Assembly (NCBI RefSeq): GCF_000717185.1
Contig: NZ_JNYE01000001.1
Location: 1-64,000 of the forward strand
Reading direction: 5' to 3'
Length of the DNA stretch: 64,000 bases
DNA from: Kitasatospora phosalacinea
GTDB lineage: Bacteria; Actinomycetota; Actinomycetes; Streptomycetales; Streptomycetaceae
Shown here: piece by piece, positions 1 through 8,955 of the stretch
How positions within the stretch are numbered: the first letter of the stretch is position 1
How the letters are laid out: every line of letters begins with the position of its first letter
Made by a program: the position numbers and the translations under genes
Notes under the pieces: model-generated
Told to the model about the DNA's origin: nothing
Database searches by the model: none
The model's input: only the letters and a program-made list of their open reading frames with translations

Positions 1-30
1 GAAGACGGGAACCCACGACCCCACGTAGAC

Positions 31-1587
31 TCATTGCCGCACCTCAGGACGAGCCACGGGAAATGACGGGACGTCAGTTTTCGTGAACTCACGGGGTTTG
101 ACGGCCATCTTCTCGTTGGTGTAGTAGAGCTGGCGCTCGATCGGGCTCAGCACGGTCTGCACCACGTGGCTGGAGGTCCGGCCGATCTTCCACACCGCGC
201 GGCCGATCTGCTCGCCCGACCAACTGGCGATGTGCGCGCACTCCGTGTCGGTCAGGCCGATCGCGTCCCTCGTCATGGCGAGGGGCGCGGTGTCCTGGCG
301 CAGGCAGATCCGCACGTCGCAGGAGGCGATGAGGTTGCGGGCGATGCTGACTTCTTCGCTGCCCTGGGCGCCGACGGCTTCGAAGTCGGCGAGGCGGTGC
401 GTGCTGAGGACCTGGATCGTGCCCTGGGCTCGGGAGAGGCGGAGGTCCGAGTCAAGCTTGCGGATCATCGCCGGGACGCGCATCGCGCGCCACAGCTCGT
501 CACGGACGACCAGGCGGACGGGGCCGCCCGGCTCGTCGATCGCGGCTTGACCCCAACTCGACACGCAGGCAAGGGTCATGGCTACGGTCTCGTCGCCGCG
601 GCCGTCGATGCGGGAGAGGTCGACGGTCTGGATCGGCGCGTCGAAGTCCGGGCGGACGGTGGTCGGCCCGTCGAACAGGCCGGAGAGCGAGCCGCGGACC
701 ATGTTGCCGAGGGCGTCGGCGGCTGGGCGGATCATCTCCCGCAGTTCGGCCACGTCGGCGCCGCGGACTCGGAGGTCTTCGGCCATCTCGGGCAGCGGGT
801 CGCGCAGCAGGGCCCAGACCTGCGGGATCGTGGGGTCCTGGAGATGGCTGGCACCGGCAGCCTGGCCGGAGGCGTGCTGGATGGCGAGGGAGAGTGCAGC
901 TTCCTCGGTGGGGGTCAGGTTGCGGCCGAGCCGCATGACCAGCAGGGAGGAGAGCAGGGTGATCCGGCGACGGTGGACCTCGTCCAGGCGCTCGCGCAGT
1001 TCCTCCGGGTCGGACGGCAGGTTGCTGCCGAGCGGTCCGGCGTCCAGCGGGTTCAACCTGTTGCGCAGGCCGGGGCCGAGTTCGACCGGCTCGACGCCGA
1101 ACGCGCGGGCGATGGGGGCGTACTCGTTCTTGATGTCGCCCAGGATGAACGACCGCACGCCGTAGGCGGCGAGCCGGGTGACGAGGGTCTTGACGGTGGC
1201 GCTCTTGCCGGTGCCGGGCACGCCGGTCACCAGCAGGTTCGGGTTGGTGATCAGCCCTTGGTGCAGCCAGGAGATCGGGTGGCAGCTGAACGCGCCACCG
1301 GCGAGGCAGTCGACTCCGATGTAGGCGCCGGCCGGGGGCATCGAGGCCCCGTAGAGCCAGGGGTAGAGGCCCTGGACCTGTCCGGTGCTGCCGCGGAAAA
1401 CCGGGACCTCGGGCATCCTCGGGGCTCGGCCGGCGAACGGGCGGGCGTACCCGCGCCGGGGCGCGACCGGCTCCCGGCGCTGCTTCGGCGCCTTCTGCTT
1501 GGCCGGCTTCGCGGCGACGGGGGCGGGGCGGCCGAGCACGTCGGCCAGGTCGAAGACGGGCAGGTCGGTACTGCGGCGGCGGAACAT
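31..1587 (-). CDS. VirB4/TraC-like conjugation ATPase
   Basis: A 518-residue cytoplasmic P-loop ATPase expected to power a conjugative type IV secretion-like apparatus. A Walker A motif (GVPGTGKSA) sits at about residues 122-130, and an acidic Walker B-like segment (RLVVRDELWRAM) at about 358-369. A later STHRLADF segment resembles the sensor region of HerA/VirB4 enzymes. The start is set at the ATG of MFRRRSTD: it overlaps the stop of the upstream gene as ATGA, and the longer reading frame upstream is an overlap shadow. It is the last transfer-operon gene visible, and more may follow beyond the left edge. The length is short for classical VirB4 (about 800 residues), consistent with the split arrangement in which the SCO6880-like partner is a separate protein. 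Confidence 0.82.
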   Translation of the reverse strand: MFRRRSTDLPVFDLADVLGRPAPVAAKPAKQKAPKQRREPVAPRRGYARPFAGRAPRMPEVPVFRGSTGQVQGLYPWLYGASMPPAGAYIGVDCLAGGAFSCHPISWLHQGLITNPNLLVTGVPGTGKSATVKTLVTRLAAYGVRSFILGDIKNEYAPIARAFGVEPVELGPGLRNRLNPLDAGPLGSNLPSDPEELRERLDEVHRRRITLLSSLLVMRLGRNLTPTEEAALSLAIQHASGQAAGASHLQDPTIPQVWALLRDPLPEMAEDLRVRGADVAELREMIRPAADALGNMVRGSLSGLFDGPTTVRPDFDAPIQTVDLSRIDGRGDETVAMTLACVSSWGQAAIDEPGGPVRLVVRDELWRAMRVPAMIRKLDSDLRLSRAQGTIQVLSTHRLADFEAVGAQGSEEVSIARNLIASCDVRICLRQDTAPLAMTRDAIGLTDTECAHIASWSGEQIGRAVWKIGRTSSHVVQTVLSPIERQLYYTNEKMAVKPREFTKTDVPSFPVARPEVRQ

Positions 1588-3119
1588 CAGGCCACCCGCT
1601 TCCGGGGCAGGCCCATCCCGACCGGCAGCGCACCGACCGCGAAGCCCACGTCCTGGGCCATCCACATCCGCTGGATCTCGATCCGGCCCTGGTTGGCGTC
1701 GGCCTCCAGAGCCGCGCAGGCGTCGTCGAGGTCGGCCGGGTCGGTGACGGTGACGGTGCAGTAGGCGGTGTAGCGGACCAGGCCGTGGCCCGCAGCGCGC
1801 TCCTGGTCCTGGGCCTCGGCCCGCTGGAGGGCTTGCTTCTCGTGTTCCGGGATGATCTGGCCCGTCTTGTGCCGCATGCTGACGGCGACCTCGCGCGCGG
1901 TGCGTTCCTGCATCACCTCGCGCTCGGCGGTGCGCGGCGAGCGGGGTTCGATGTGCATGTTGAACGCCCTGCGGTACTGCCCCTCGCCGAGCAGCGGCGC
2001 GAGCGCGGTCGAGTAGACCTTGTTCTTGGGCCAGCTGCGGACGACGTAGGTGACGGACAGCGCGCCGTCGTGCTCGTACCGGCCGCGCCAGCTCTCAGCA
2101 GCCGACGGGCCCGCCGCGACCGGGTCGACGCCCGGCTCGAAGGGTGCGTCCTGGCCTCGGAAGGCGGCGGCGCTGGCGGCGGCCCGGCGCTCGGCCAGCA
2201 TGCGGGAGCTGTGCGGGTCGAACGCGGTCCGCAGCACCTCGGCGAGCTCCCGCGGGTTGAGCCAGCTCTCGACCTGGAGGTCCGCGGAGGCGATCCCGGA
2301 CGTCAGGGCCCGCAGGTGACGGACCAGGACGGTGGCTGCTCCGGCCACGCCGCCCCCCGCCGCCTTGATCGGACCGGCCGTCCGGGCCGCGTCCATAGTG
2401 ATCGCCAGGTATGCCTCCCGCTGGCTGGTGGCCAGGGTGGCGGTGGAGAGCAGCGCCTTGGTGATGTCCACCGCGACACCGGGCGCCTCGTCGGAGAGGT
2501 GGTCGGCATGCCAGCGCTGGAGCGCCGCGCCGGACTCGGGGACCAAGCGCTGGAGCGCCTGGATGCGGATGATCGGGTTCCCCTCCGTGCACAGGGAGTT
2601 GAGCAACTCGCCCCAGCTGGCCACGCGCTGGTCCCGGCGGGCCGAGTCGACCAGGCCGATGCCGGGGAAGCGGACTCTGGCGACAGCGGTGAAGGTGCGG
2701 TCGAGCTGGTGGTGGATCACCGCGATCGGGTAGCCGCTGCCTCCGTCCGCTTCGCGAATCGACAGCGGCGCGAGGATGCCGGGCAGATCCATCTGCTGCT
2801 CGTCCGTGGCGCTCTTGCGCGGGGAGAAGGCTCCGGCCAGGAACCGGTTCTGCCCGCGGAAGCGGAGGAATTCGAAGGACACGAAGGAGACCGCCCATTC
2901 GTCAACGGTTCGGCCGGCGATCCGGACGAACGCCAGAAGGAAGAGGAGAAAGGCGATGGGCCACGTCACCAGGCCGGCCCGGACGTACGAGACGACGAAC
3001 GGCCAGATCGTCGCCAGAACGGCTCCGCCGAGCATCGCTGCCCGTTGGACGGAGAGGCCGAAGAGGAAGGCGACCCGTTCCTCCTGCCAACCGAAGTAGG
3101 TGCGAGTGGGGGTGCTCAT
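1587..3119 (-). CDS. SCO6880-like conjugation protein
   Basis: A 510-residue protein matching, by recall, the SCO6880 family encoded next to VirB4-like ATPases in actinomycete conjugative elements. Two membrane segments near the N-terminus (about residues 25-45 and 50-68) are followed by a long soluble region. This gives a PrgI/VirB3-like anchor joined to a VirB4 N-terminal-like domain. It starts inside the stop of the TrbL-like gene (ATGA) and its own TGA overlaps the ATPase start, so the three genes are probably translationally coupled. Its role as the membrane-proximal half of the transfer motor is inferred from family and order; no catalytic motif is visible. Confidence 0.75.
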   Translation of the reverse strand: MSTPTRTYFGWQEERVAFLFGLSVQRAAMLGGAVLATIWPFVVSYVRAGLVTWPIAFLLFLLAFVRIAGRTVDEWAVSFVSFEFLRFRGQNRFLAGAFSPRKSATDEQQMDLPGILAPLSIREADGGSGYPIAVIHHQLDRTFTAVARVRFPGIGLVDSARRDQRVASWGELLNSLCTEGNPIIRIQALQRLVPESGAALQRWHADHLSDEAPGVAVDITKALLSTATLATSQREAYLAITMDAARTAGPIKAAGGGVAGAATVLVRHLRALTSGIASADLQVESWLNPRELAEVLRTAFDPHSSRMLAERRAAASAAAFRGQDAPFEPGVDPVAAGPSAAESWRGRYEHDGALSVTYVVRSWPKNKVYSTALAPLLGEGQYRRAFNMHIEPRSPRTAEREVMQERTAREVAVSMRHKTGQIIPEHEKQALQRAEAQDQERAAGHGLVRYTAYCTVTVTDPADLDDACAALEADANQGRIEIQRMWMAQDVGFAVGALPVGMGLPRKRVA

Positions 3120-4966
3120 GAGTTCTCGCCTCCCTTGGGCTGGTCGGAGCGAACGGGCGGAACGGGCTTGGCGGGCGGGGCGACGGGGCGCTCGGCCGGT
3201 GCCGTTTCGGGCTGCGCCGGGCGGGGACGGTCAGCCGGGGCTTCTGCCGCGGCGGGCGGGGTCTGCGCCGGGTCCGCAGCCGGTCCCGCTGCGGCCACCG
3301 GTCGGCTGGCGGGCAGCGGCGCCGTGGCACTTCCTGTCGACGTGGCGGCCTGAGCCGGCGGGCGGGCGGCGGGCGCGGCGTTGTTCGGGGCGGAGGGCGG
3401 CGTTCCTTGCACCGCGCCGCTCGGCGAGGCCGCGGAAGAAGCCGGGGGCGGGACAGCACCGCCCTGTGGCACCGGGGTAGGAGCGGCGGTCGCCGCTGCG
3501 GCAGGAGCCGCACCTGCGGGCACCGGGGGCATCTCGATCGTCGGCGGGTCGGCGGGCACCGCGGTGACGGGAAGGTGCGGGGTGGCGTCCTGGCGGGCCT
3601 GTTGGTGGTCTGCCTGGTAGCCGGCCGGTTCCACCGGCTCCGCGGACTCGGCCTGTGCTTCCTGCTGGCCCGACCAGTCCGGCTTCGGCTGGTCAGGCAG
3701 TGCTCCCGCGAGCTCGCCGCTGGTGGGCAACTGGGCACCGGCGTGCCGGTTGACGTACCCCGCGGGCTGCGCCGCGTAGATGTTCGCGCCCTGTGCCCCC
3801 GCATGTCCGGCCATCTTCTCCATGCCGCCCGCGAGGCTGTTGACTGCCTGCTGGGCCAAACGCACTCCGGCGACGGCGGCCAGGCCGATCGGGCCTGCGG
3901 CGGCACCGGCGCCACCAGCAGCAGCTCCCGCTCCACCGGCACCACCAGAGGCAGCACCACCGGCCGCTGCCCCGCCCTTGCTGGCGAAGCCGGTCATCGT
4001 ACGGCTGGCGGCCTCCTGGCCGAACGTGTCCGGCGAGGTGCCGACGGGTGCGCCCCCGGCACCAGAGGCGCTCAGTTGGCCCCCGGCGAAGCCCAGCAGC
4101 GCTGCCAGGCCGGCGCCGCCACCCATCTGCACGCTGGCGAAGGTGAAGAAGCGGGCGACCGCGGGCCACGCGAGTGCGGCGAGCAGGAGGACCAGCATCC
4201 CGGAGAGGGTGGTGGTGAGGTCCTGGCTGTCCCCGGCGAGGTTGAAGCCCAGGGCGAAGACGAGGGCGATGATCGGCTTGAGGATGATCAGCTGCACCGT
4301 CATCGAGACGAGCTTGCTCCACCAGGTCTTAGTGGAGTCGGAGACCTGGCCAGCGGCGGCGATCGGGGAGGTGGCGACCAGCACGGCGATAGCGGCGCCG
4401 CGGAGCAGCATCTCGAACCACAGCACGATGGTGAGCAGGATGCCCAGGATCGCCAGGATCAGCAGCAGCGACGCGCTGTTGCCCGGGTTCCAGGCCACCA
4501 GCTTCGCTACCTTGTCGGCGAATTGCTGCTGACCACCCAGGGTGTTGTCCACGATGTACTGGGTGAGCTCGTCGGCCGCGACGAGGGCGGTGGAGGAGAT
4601 CACCAGCGTGAGCATGAAGGCGAGGACGGCCTTGCCGAGGCCGACCATCGCGGTCGCCAGGGGGCGGCCGTCGTGGGTGACGGCCGTGCGGACGACCTGG
4701 CCGAGGACCAGCAGGCAGGCGACCAGGGCGGATATCCCGAGGGAGATCGCGTAGACGGAGCGCACCCCGTTGGACGCAAGGTCGGGGCCGGCCATCTTGG
4801 CGAAAGCGTCGGCGAACGTCTTCAGCAGGTCGACCATCGCGTCGGCGAAGCTCTGGCAGATCGACTCCCAGGCCGAACTCGCCATCTTGCTGACGGCGTC
4901 GCCGGCCACACTGCCGAGGACGGTGTCGGTGACGCACCCGATCGGGTCGGTCAGGCCGCAAGCCAT
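3116..4966 (-). CDS. TrbL/VirB6-like polytopic membrane protein
   Basis: A 616-residue protein with a soluble N-terminal stretch, five or six hydrophobic segments between about residues 70 and 290, then a long low-complexity Ala/Gly/Pro tail of about 320 residues with no obvious fold. This layout is typical of TrbL/VirB6-type inner-membrane channel components of type IV secretion machines. The ATG has a strong AGGAGG site seven bases upstream. The stop overlaps the next gene. The tail (PAAA/PPA-rich) is probably cytoplasmic or disordered and may vary between elements. Assignment rests on topology and operon context. Confidence 0.72.
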   Translation of the reverse strand: MACGLTDPIGCVTDTVLGSVAGDAVSKMASSAWESICQSFADAMVDLLKTFADAFAKMAGPDLASNGVRSVYAISLGISALVACLLVLGQVVRTAVTHDGRPLATAMVGLGKAVLAFMLTLVISSTALVAADELTQYIVDNTLGGQQQFADKVAKLVAWNPGNSASLLLILAILGILLTIVLWFEMLLRGAAIAVLVATSPIAAAGQVSDSTKTWWSKLVSMTVQLIILKPIIALVFALGFNLAGDSQDLTTTLSGMLVLLLAALAWPAVARFFTFASVQMGGGAGLAALLGFAGGQLSASGAGGAPVGTSPDTFGQEAASRTMTGFASKGGAAAGGAASGGAGGAGAAAGGAGAAAGPIGLAAVAGVRLAQQAVNSLAGGMEKMAGHAGAQGANIYAAQPAGYVNRHAGAQLPTSGELAGALPDQPKPDWSGQQEAQAESAEPVEPAGYQADHQQARQDATPHLPVTAVPADPPTIEMPPVPAGAAPAAAATAAPTPVPQGGAVPPPASSAASPSGAVQGTPPSAPNNAAPAARPPAQAATSTGSATAPLPASRPVAAAGPAADPAQTPPAAAEAPADRPRPAQPETAPAERPVAPPAKPVPPVRSDQPKGGENS

Positions 4967-5003
4967 GTCGGCCTCCTGGTGCTGGTGCTGGTACTGGCCA
5001 TCG

Positions 5004-5756
5004 CTATCGCTTCAGTTCGTTCCAGCCCTTGGCCGACGCCTGGGGGCTGCCCGGCTCGGCGATGAGGCTGGTGTAGTCGGTGGTGGAGGTGCCCGACGGG
5101 GCGGGGACGCGCCAGTCGTCTCCGGACCAGACAAGGTCGAGCGGGTAGACGCCCATGCGGGTCTGCATCCCCGCCCCCGGCACGCTGGTGGTGTAGGTCG
5201 ACAGGAGTAGCACCTGGATGCTGTCGGGCCCGACGGACCGCACCTGGTACTCGACTGGGTTCAGCACGACGGATGTGCCCGGGTCGAGCTGGCCGCTCGT
5301 GGGGACCTTGAGCGCCTTGCGGGTGGCGACCGGGCCCTTGGCCAGGGTGTCAGCGGCGTCTGACCAGTTGGGGACGGCCACGATACGCGCGACGGCAGCT
5401 GCGCGGTCCGGCTCCAGCGTGCTGCCGAGCTGGCGCCAGTACTCGACCGCCGCACTCACCGCGCCTACGCTGGAATGCGGGTAGCCAACGGAGATCCCGT
5501 TGACCAGGCGCGCTCCGCGGATCAGCTGGAGCGGCCCGGCCAGGTCGGACGCGGCGGTCTCGCCGCTGGGCTCTACGCCGGTGACCGAGCCCGGAGCCGG
5601 GATCGCGGCTGGCGGCGTGTAGACCCGGGGGGCGCGGGGCCCGCTGTCCGACTCGATGGCGACGCCAACGGCTATGGCGCCGAGGAAGGCGACGATGCCG
5701 AGCAGCAGCAGCGGGAGAACCCGGCGGCGAGGTCGGCGGTCGAGGAACTGGTTCAT
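5004..5756 (-). CDS. VirB8/TcpC-like single-span conjugation protein
   Basis: A 250-residue protein with a basic N-terminus (DRRPRRR), one membrane span at about residues 13-35 and a soluble extracytoplasmic region. This is the shape of VirB8/TcpC scaffold proteins of conjugation machines. The start at MNQFLD is chosen because an AGGGG site lies eight bases upstream and because the gene then begins 10 bases after the upstream stop; a longer frame adds eight residues that would overlap that gene. No catalytic motif is seen. The NTF2-like fold is inferred, not demonstrated. Confidence 0.62.
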   Translation of the reverse strand: MNQFLDRRPRRRVLPLLLLGIVAFLGAIAVGVAIESDSGPRAPRVYTPPAAIPAPGSVTGVEPSGETAASDLAGPLQLIRGARLVNGISVGYPHSSVGAVSAAVEYWRQLGSTLEPDRAAAVARIVAVPNWSDAADTLAKGPVATRKALKVPTSGQLDPGTSVVLNPVEYQVRSVGPDSIQVLLLSTYTTSVPGAGMQTRMGVYPLDLVWSGDDWRVPAPSGTSTTDYTSLIAEPGSPQASAKGWNELKR

Positions 5757-5766
5757 CAGGCTGCCC

Positions 5767-6066
5767 CTAGGCCGCGGCACCGAAAACGGTGTTCACGACC
5801 GGAATCGCGCAAGCAGTCACGATGACCCCGCCCAGGCTCCAGACCAGGCTCCGCTTGCCCTTCTCCGCAGAGTCCGGACGGTTGGAGAGGTGACCGATGC
5901 CCATGAGACCGCCGGACACGACGGCCGCGACGGCACACCCGATCAGGCTTCCCCACTTGGCGTAGGACAGCAGGAGGTTGGCGCCCTTACTGCCGTTGGT
6001 CGGGTCGGCAGGTGCGGGGTTCTGGATGTCCGCGAGGAACTGGACAACATGCAGAGTGGTGGACAT
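5767..6066 (-). CDS. Small two-span membrane protein, pilin-like (DUF6112-type)
   Basis: A 99-residue protein with two hydrophobic helices (about residues 36-57 and 72-96) separated by a short basic loop (EKGKRS). Size, topology and first position in the transfer operon match VirB2/TrbC-type pilins and the DUF6112 proteins of actinomycete elements. The ATG has GGGAG five bases upstream. No clear signal-peptidase site is visible, so it may work as an unprocessed channel subunit rather than a true pilin. Confidence 0.6.
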   Translation of the reverse strand: MSTTLHVVQFLADIQNPAPADPTNGSKGANLLLSYAKWGSLIGCAVAAVVSGGLMGIGHLSNRPDSAEKGKRSLVWSLGGVIVTACAIPVVNTVFGAAA

Positions 6067-6198
6067 CTGGGCTCCCGAAAGTGCGGACGAGCCAGCTGCC
6101 TGTACGGCTGCTGGCCACGAGGAGCCGCCCCTGCTCGATGGACGCGGAGAGGCGGACGCCCTGCCTGCGGAGCGGACACCGGGATGCGGTGCGATTCA

Positions 6199-6307
6199 CT
6201 CTGGCTAATGGGGCGTGCGCAAACAATAGGCGAATGCAGAGCTCAACCGTCAACCAGAATAAATGTGAGGAGCCTCACTCGGATACTCTCCGTTTTCTCT
6301 GGCTAAT
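6199..6307. promoter_or_regulatory. Divergent control region with direct repeats and a palindrome
   Basis: This AT-richer stretch separates the leftward transfer operon from the rightward HTH gene. An exact 11-base direct repeat CTCTGGCTAAT occurs at 6199-6209 and 6297-6307, 98 bases apart. Between them lies the palindrome GTGAGG-AG-CCTCAC at 6265-6278. These are plausible binding sites for the adjacent HTH protein or promoter elements of the two divergent units. Function is inferred from position only. Confidence 0.5.
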
Positions 6308-6363
6308 AAGTGTCACTGTGCGCGACGATGAGGCCCTGCCGGCCAAAGGAGTCCAAGCGCGTC

Positions 6364-6804
6364 ATGCCCGACCAGGAGCCCACGCCAACCGGGACGCTCG
6401 CCGAACGGATCACCCACCTGTTCGAGACCGTCCACCCATCCGACCGCGGCCCGTACAGCAACCCCGAGGCCGCCGATGCGATCAACGCTCAAGCCGGGGA
6501 GCACGTCCTCAGCGCCACCTACCTCTGGCAGCTGAGGACCGGAAAGCGAGACGACCCAACCCATAGTCGCCTCACGGCAATCGCCCGGTTCTTCGGCGTG
6601 GGCGTCGACTACTTCTACGACGACGAAACCGCCCGCCGAACCAACGAGCAGCTGGAGCTCGCGTCGGCCCTCGCCGTGCCGCTCATCGCGGAACTGGCCC
6701 TCGCGGCAAGCGGCCTCTCGGAGCCCACTCTGCGCAGCCTGCTGGATATGACCAGGTCGGCAAGGCTGATCGAGGGGCTCGATACAGGCGACAGCAGGGC
6801 GTGA
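6364..6804 (+). CDS. XRE/EspR-like HTH regulator
   Basis: A 146-residue protein with a helix-turn-helix region at about residues 25-75. The segments YSNPEAADAIN, SATYLWQLRTGKRDDP and LTAIARFFGV resemble the N-terminal domain of EspR-like XRE proteins. A C-terminal helical region would serve dimerisation. The ATG at MPDQEP is preceded by AAAGGAG twelve bases upstream. It is divergent from the transfer operon across the repeat-bearing region, so it is the natural candidate to control transfer genes. No ligand domain is visible. Confidence 0.75.
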   Translation: MPDQEPTPTGTLAERITHLFETVHPSDRGPYSNPEAADAINAQAGEHVLSATYLWQLRTGKRDDPTHSRLTAIARFFGVGVDYFYDDETARRTNEQLELASALAVPLIAELALAASGLSEPTLRSLLDMTRSARLIEGLDTGDSRA

Positions 6805-6952
6805 CCCACGCCACTTCACCAGATCATTACAACTTCATACAGGCGTCGACTCTGAGCAATCGTTCGCATACGCTTCTGCAAGTCGGGAAGCGAGTGACCG
6901 GCCGACTGCGCCAACCTCGCGGCGAGTGCCTCCCGACCAGGGAGGCATTTTC

Positions 6953-7177
6953 ATGTGCAGGAGCAGGCGGGGGGAGCCTTCGCACTCGGGGGCGCAGGCC
7001 GCACCGAAGCAAGGCGCCCCACCTCGCCCTCGGGCCGCCGGAGAGCGGAATCCGGCACTCGCGGCAGGGCAGGCCGGCCGCGCTGCGGCCGGCTCGACCG
7101 CAGCGATCCCAGCAGCCCTGATGGCACTCTTCCCCGACCTCGGACAGGCCGCCCTCGGCCACTTCCTCGGCGACTGA
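6953..7177 (+). CDS. Small hypothetical protein
   Basis: A 74-residue frame starting with MCRSRRGEPS and ending in a helical hydrophobic stretch (AALMALFPDLGQAALGHFLGD at about 53-74). Support is a strong AGGGAGG site seven bases before the ATG and a sensible C-terminus. The middle is Ala/Gly/Pro-rich and could be chance coding in GC-rich DNA. Function unknown; it lies between the HTH regulator and the wall hydrolase. Confidence 0.4.
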   Translation: MCRSRRGEPSHSGAQAAPKQGAPPRPRAAGERNPALAAGQAGRAAAGSTAAIPAALMALFPDLGQAALGHFLGD

Positions 7178-7248
7178 GCACCCCACAGAACGGCTGCCAT
7201 CATGCGTTCACCCCAGCTGCCAGGTGGCGGCGGTCACATTCACTTTGG

Positions 7249-7279
7249 TTGACGAAGCGCAGATGCGCCAGCCTATGGT
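7249..7279 (+). promoter_or_regulatory. Candidate promoter of the wall-hydrolase gene
   Basis: TTGACG at 7249-7254 and TATGGT at 7274-7279 are separated by 19 bases, near the actinomycete housekeeping consensus though with a long spacer. Transcription would begin about 15 bases before the ATG at 7301. Confidence 0.4.
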
Positions 7280-7300
7280 TTGCACTCAATCCATTAGCTG

Positions 7301-8395
7301 ATGTGTATCCGCTGGCGCGCGGCGCGCGCAGCGGTTTTGGGGTGGCTCGTGAAGAAAGCGGCTCAGCTGGCCGTCGTGTCGGTCGTCGCGCCCTTCGGCG
7401 TGGTCCTAGGGGTGGCGCTCACCGGAGGTGCGGCGTCGGCGACCACGCCGGCCATCGCATCGGGTTCCGGCATCGGAGGGACCGGCTGCTTCGCCCCCGT
7501 AGCGCCCGGCGATCCTGTGGCCGATGGCCAGCAGCTGACTACCGAGCAGATCAACAACGCGCAGATCATCTACCAGGTCTCGACCAGCCTCCAACTCCCG
7601 CCGCAGGCCGCGGTGGTGGCGATCGCGACAGCGATGCAGGAGAGCACTCTGACCAACTTGGCTTACGGCGACCGGGATTCGTTGGGATTGTTCCAACAGC
7701 GGCCGAGCCAGGGCTGGGGAACGGCCGCGCAGATCATGGACCCGGTGTACGCCGCGACCTCGTTCTACGCCCAACTCGTGCTGGTCCCGGGCTGGGAGTC
7801 CCTGCCGGTCACCGTCGCGGCCCAGACCGTCCAGCGCTCCGCCTACCCGGACGCCTACGCCAAGTGGGAGTCGATGGCACGGCAGCTCGTGGCGACGTTC
7901 GGCGGAGCCGCCACGAACTGCTCGACAGGCAACGGCGCCGGAGTCGGAGAGGCAATCACCGAGGCGGTCGACATGCCCAGTGGCTTCTCGCTCCCCGCCG
8001 GCACGCCGGTACAGGTGGTCACCGCGATCAGCTTCGGCATCTCGAAGCTAGGCATGCCGTACCAGTGGGGAGGGACGGGCAACCCGTCATACGACTGCTC
8101 CGGCCTGCTGATGCGCGCCTACGAGGCCGCTGGCATCACGATCCACAGGACCACGTTCGAGCAGGTCTACGACGGGACTCCGATCTACAGCGCCAACCAG
8201 CTCAAACCGGGCGACCTAATCTTCCTCGCCGGGTCCGACGGCACCCCCACTTCGCCCGGACACGTCGGAATGTACCTGGGCTCGAATCTCGTCCTGGACG
8301 CGCCGCGCACCGGCAAGAACATCCAGATCACTACATTTACCGGTGGATATTGGGACAAAGAGGCGGTTGCATTCCGGCGCATCGTCCCGTCATAG
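7301..8395 (+). CDS. Secreted two-domain peptidoglycan hydrolase (lysozyme-like plus NlpC/P60)
   Basis: A 364-residue exported protein. An Arg/Lys-rich N-terminus and a hydrophobic segment (about 22-48) form a signal or anchor ending near ASA-TT. A lysozyme/transglycosylase-like domain (about 80-190) holds the catalytic-type Glu114 in AMQEST and the SLGLFQQRPSQGWG segment. A C-terminal NlpC/P60 domain (about 230-360) holds Cys266 (YDCSG) and His321 (GHVGMY). Such bifunctional enzymes open local holes in the wall for conjugation machines. No convincing ribosome site precedes ATG 7301; GTG 7349 is an alternative start. It is monocistronic here, apart from the main transfer operon. Confidence 0.85.
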   Translation: MCIRWRAARAAVLGWLVKKAAQLAVVSVVAPFGVVLGVALTGGAASATTPAIASGSGIGGTGCFAPVAPGDPVADGQQLTTEQINNAQIIYQVSTSLQLPPQAAVVAIATAMQESTLTNLAYGDRDSLGLFQQRPSQGWGTAAQIMDPVYAATSFYAQLVLVPGWESLPVTVAAQTVQRSAYPDAYAKWESMARQLVATFGGAATNCSTGNGAGVGEAITEAVDMPSGFSLPAGTPVQVVTAISFGISKLGMPYQWGGTGNPSYDCSGLLMRAYEAAGITIHRTTFEQVYDGTPIYSANQLKPGDLIFLAGSDGTPTSPGHVGMYLGSNLVLDAPRTGKNIQITTFTGGYWDKEAVAFRRIVPS

Positions 8396-8955
8396 GCCGC
8401 CCGGCCGCCCCAGCAGGGCGCTTACCTCCCACTCGCCCACCGGCCCCGAACAGGTAGGCTTCCCCTCTCCCCTCCGCACCCGGCACCGAAGCCCCGCCGA
8501 GGTTCACCCTCCCGGACGACACCGCCACGCCGAAGACCGCCCGGAACCCGAGTACGGCGCGAACGCACCCTGGCGGACTCGCCCGCCAGCAGCACCGAGC
8601 ACCAAGATGAGACAGGGGCACCGTCGCTGGCATGCCGTCCCGCTCCGCCACGCAACCCAGCATGATCATTAACGGAAGCGCGGCCAGAGCCAATTCCGAA
8701 GGTTTTCATCAATGTGACTCGCCCGGCCGGCGTAGGGCCGTATACCGCCCGAACCTGAGGTCCCCTGCGGCTTCGCCAGGTACTCCGCCATCGGCCAGGA
8801 ACCGGCCGGTGCACCGCGCCGCGCAAACCTGCAGCGGTGCCCGGCTGGTGGCTGTCGGCGCGTCGCAGTGCGGTCAGGTCCCGGCCGACGCCGCCCGGGG
8901 AAGAACTCCCCCAGGTCGGGCCGGACCGGGACCGCCGATGGTCAGCCGACGCGCG
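8396..8955. other. Gene-poor stretch within the element
   Basis: About 560 bases between convergent genes. Open frames on both strands lack ribosome sites and have Arg/Gly/Pro-rich shadow-like compositions. No strong hairpin, tandem repeat or recognisable RNA was found. Confidence 0.4.

Noticed and set aside
8422..8826. Minus-strand 134-codon frame in the element gap
   Set aside because: Gly/Arg-rich composition, no ribosome site and no recognisable domain; typical chance frame in GC-rich DNA.
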